Both the position numbers and the translations under genes were made by a program. The notes beneath the pieces are model-generated. The model searched no databases. It was not told the origin of the DNA and saw only the letters and a program-made list of their open reading frames with translations. This document shows positions 63,914 to 64,000 of a DNA stretch of 64,000 nucleotides, in pieces. The stretch is from contig CANLZP010000001.1 in assembly GCA_947495695.1 (NCBI GenBank), positions 827,069 to 891,068 on the forward strand, written 5' to 3'. Position 1 is the stretch's first letter. Each line of letters starts with the position of its first letter. This DNA comes from an uncultured Erythrobacter sp. Lineage in GTDB: Bacteria; Pseudomonadota; Alphaproteobacteria; Sphingomonadales; Sphingomonadaceae.

Positions 63914-64000
63914 TCAGGCCTCTTCCAATTGCCTTTGTCGGGTGTCGCTGGCGGCCTCGAGCAATCGCTGCTCAATTTCAGACAAGCGATTTTCAGAGGT
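63914..64000 (-). CDS. C-terminal end of an unidentified protein (partial)
   Basis: A minus-strand reading frame is open to the end of the window and stops at 63914-63916 (TGA). The 28 visible residues are strongly helical and charged (SENRLSEIEQRLLEAASD then TRQRQLEEA) and could form a coiled coil. It lies 94 bp upstream of the TonB-receptor gene on the same strand. Too little is visible to name it. Confidence 0.5.
   Translation of the reverse strand, partial: TSENRLSEIEQRLLEAASDTRQRQLEEA

Noticed and set aside
1-64000. tRNA, rRNA, CRISPR, insertion-sequence or prophage features
   Set aside because: I looked for T-arm-like GGTTCGA sequences, regularly spaced repeats, transposase motifs and integrase-like genes. 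The few hits (for example at about 32800) lie inside protein genes and lack the rest of the structure.

Overview
The window is a gene-dense, moderately GC-rich bacterial chromosome segment with no rRNA, tRNA, CRISPR array, insertion sequence or phage gene that I can see. Gene content points to an alphaproteobacterium of the Sphingomonadales, probably Erythrobacteraceae-like. The grounds are the leuS-lptE-holA order, a single-domain RNase D next to lptC-lptA, a large TonB-dependent receptor, an OprO/P-type porin with an N-terminal coiled coil, MmgE/PrpD and acyl-CoA catabolic genes, and many GTGA/ATGA translational couplings. This placement is inference from family knowledge, not a search result.

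Layout. 1-3.0 kb: end of leuS, then lptE and holA, each overlapping the next by a few bases. 3.1-4.5 kb: an exopolysaccharide-type sugar transferase, convergent with the operon rnd-lptC-lptA (6.4-4.5 kb). 6.5-8.0 kb: ung, a DksA-like zinc-finger gene and a GNAT acetyltransferase. 8.1-14.2 kb: gltB-gltD, preceded by a membrane protein of unknown function. 15.7-18.3 kb: MaoC-like dehydratase, thiolase and a DUF4126 membrane protein. 18.3-25.3 kb: intracellular PHA depolymerase, divergent ABC exporter, M13 peptidase, uppP and a GlsB-like membrane protein. 25.4-27.1 kb: divergent phenylalanine 4-hydroxylase and ppk2. 27.2-31.8 kb: a coupled acyl-CoA catabolic operon (acyl-CoA dehydrogenase, CaiB/BaiF CoA-transferase, thiolase, HTD2/MaoC-type dehydratase). 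31.8-35.2 kb: two small lipoproteins, GNAT, xthA, lolA and rpmG. 35.4-38.3 kb: the operon pabBC-rlu-arfB, divergent from a HerA-like ATPase. 40-44 kb: EF-hand protein, response regulator, histidine kinase and GST, all on one strand. 44.3-50.6 kb: VOC protein, aminopeptidase P, then prolyl oligopeptidase, thioesterase and an OYE-family flavoprotein as a tight operon. 50.6-55.2 kb: a diguanylate cyclase divergent from a porin, followed by a pstS lipoprotein. 55.3-61.3 kb: thiE-like, ftsK, MmgE/PrpD and a nucleotidyltransferase on the minus strand, with a divergent YggS/PLPBP gene. 61.5-63.8 kb: a TonB-dependent receptor, then the C-terminal end of an unidentified gene.

How the genes work together. 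Envelope biogenesis recurs throughout: lptE, lptC, lptA, uppP, lolA, a sugar transferase, a porin and a TonB receptor. The clearest regulatory unit is the porin and pstS pair, each with its own 18-bp Pho box upstream, so both are probably induced by phosphate limitation. A second apparent unit puts a periplasmic protein with six EF-hand loops just upstream of a two-component system. Two intergenic regions 44 kb apart share a structured repeat, which may be a dispersed REP-like family.
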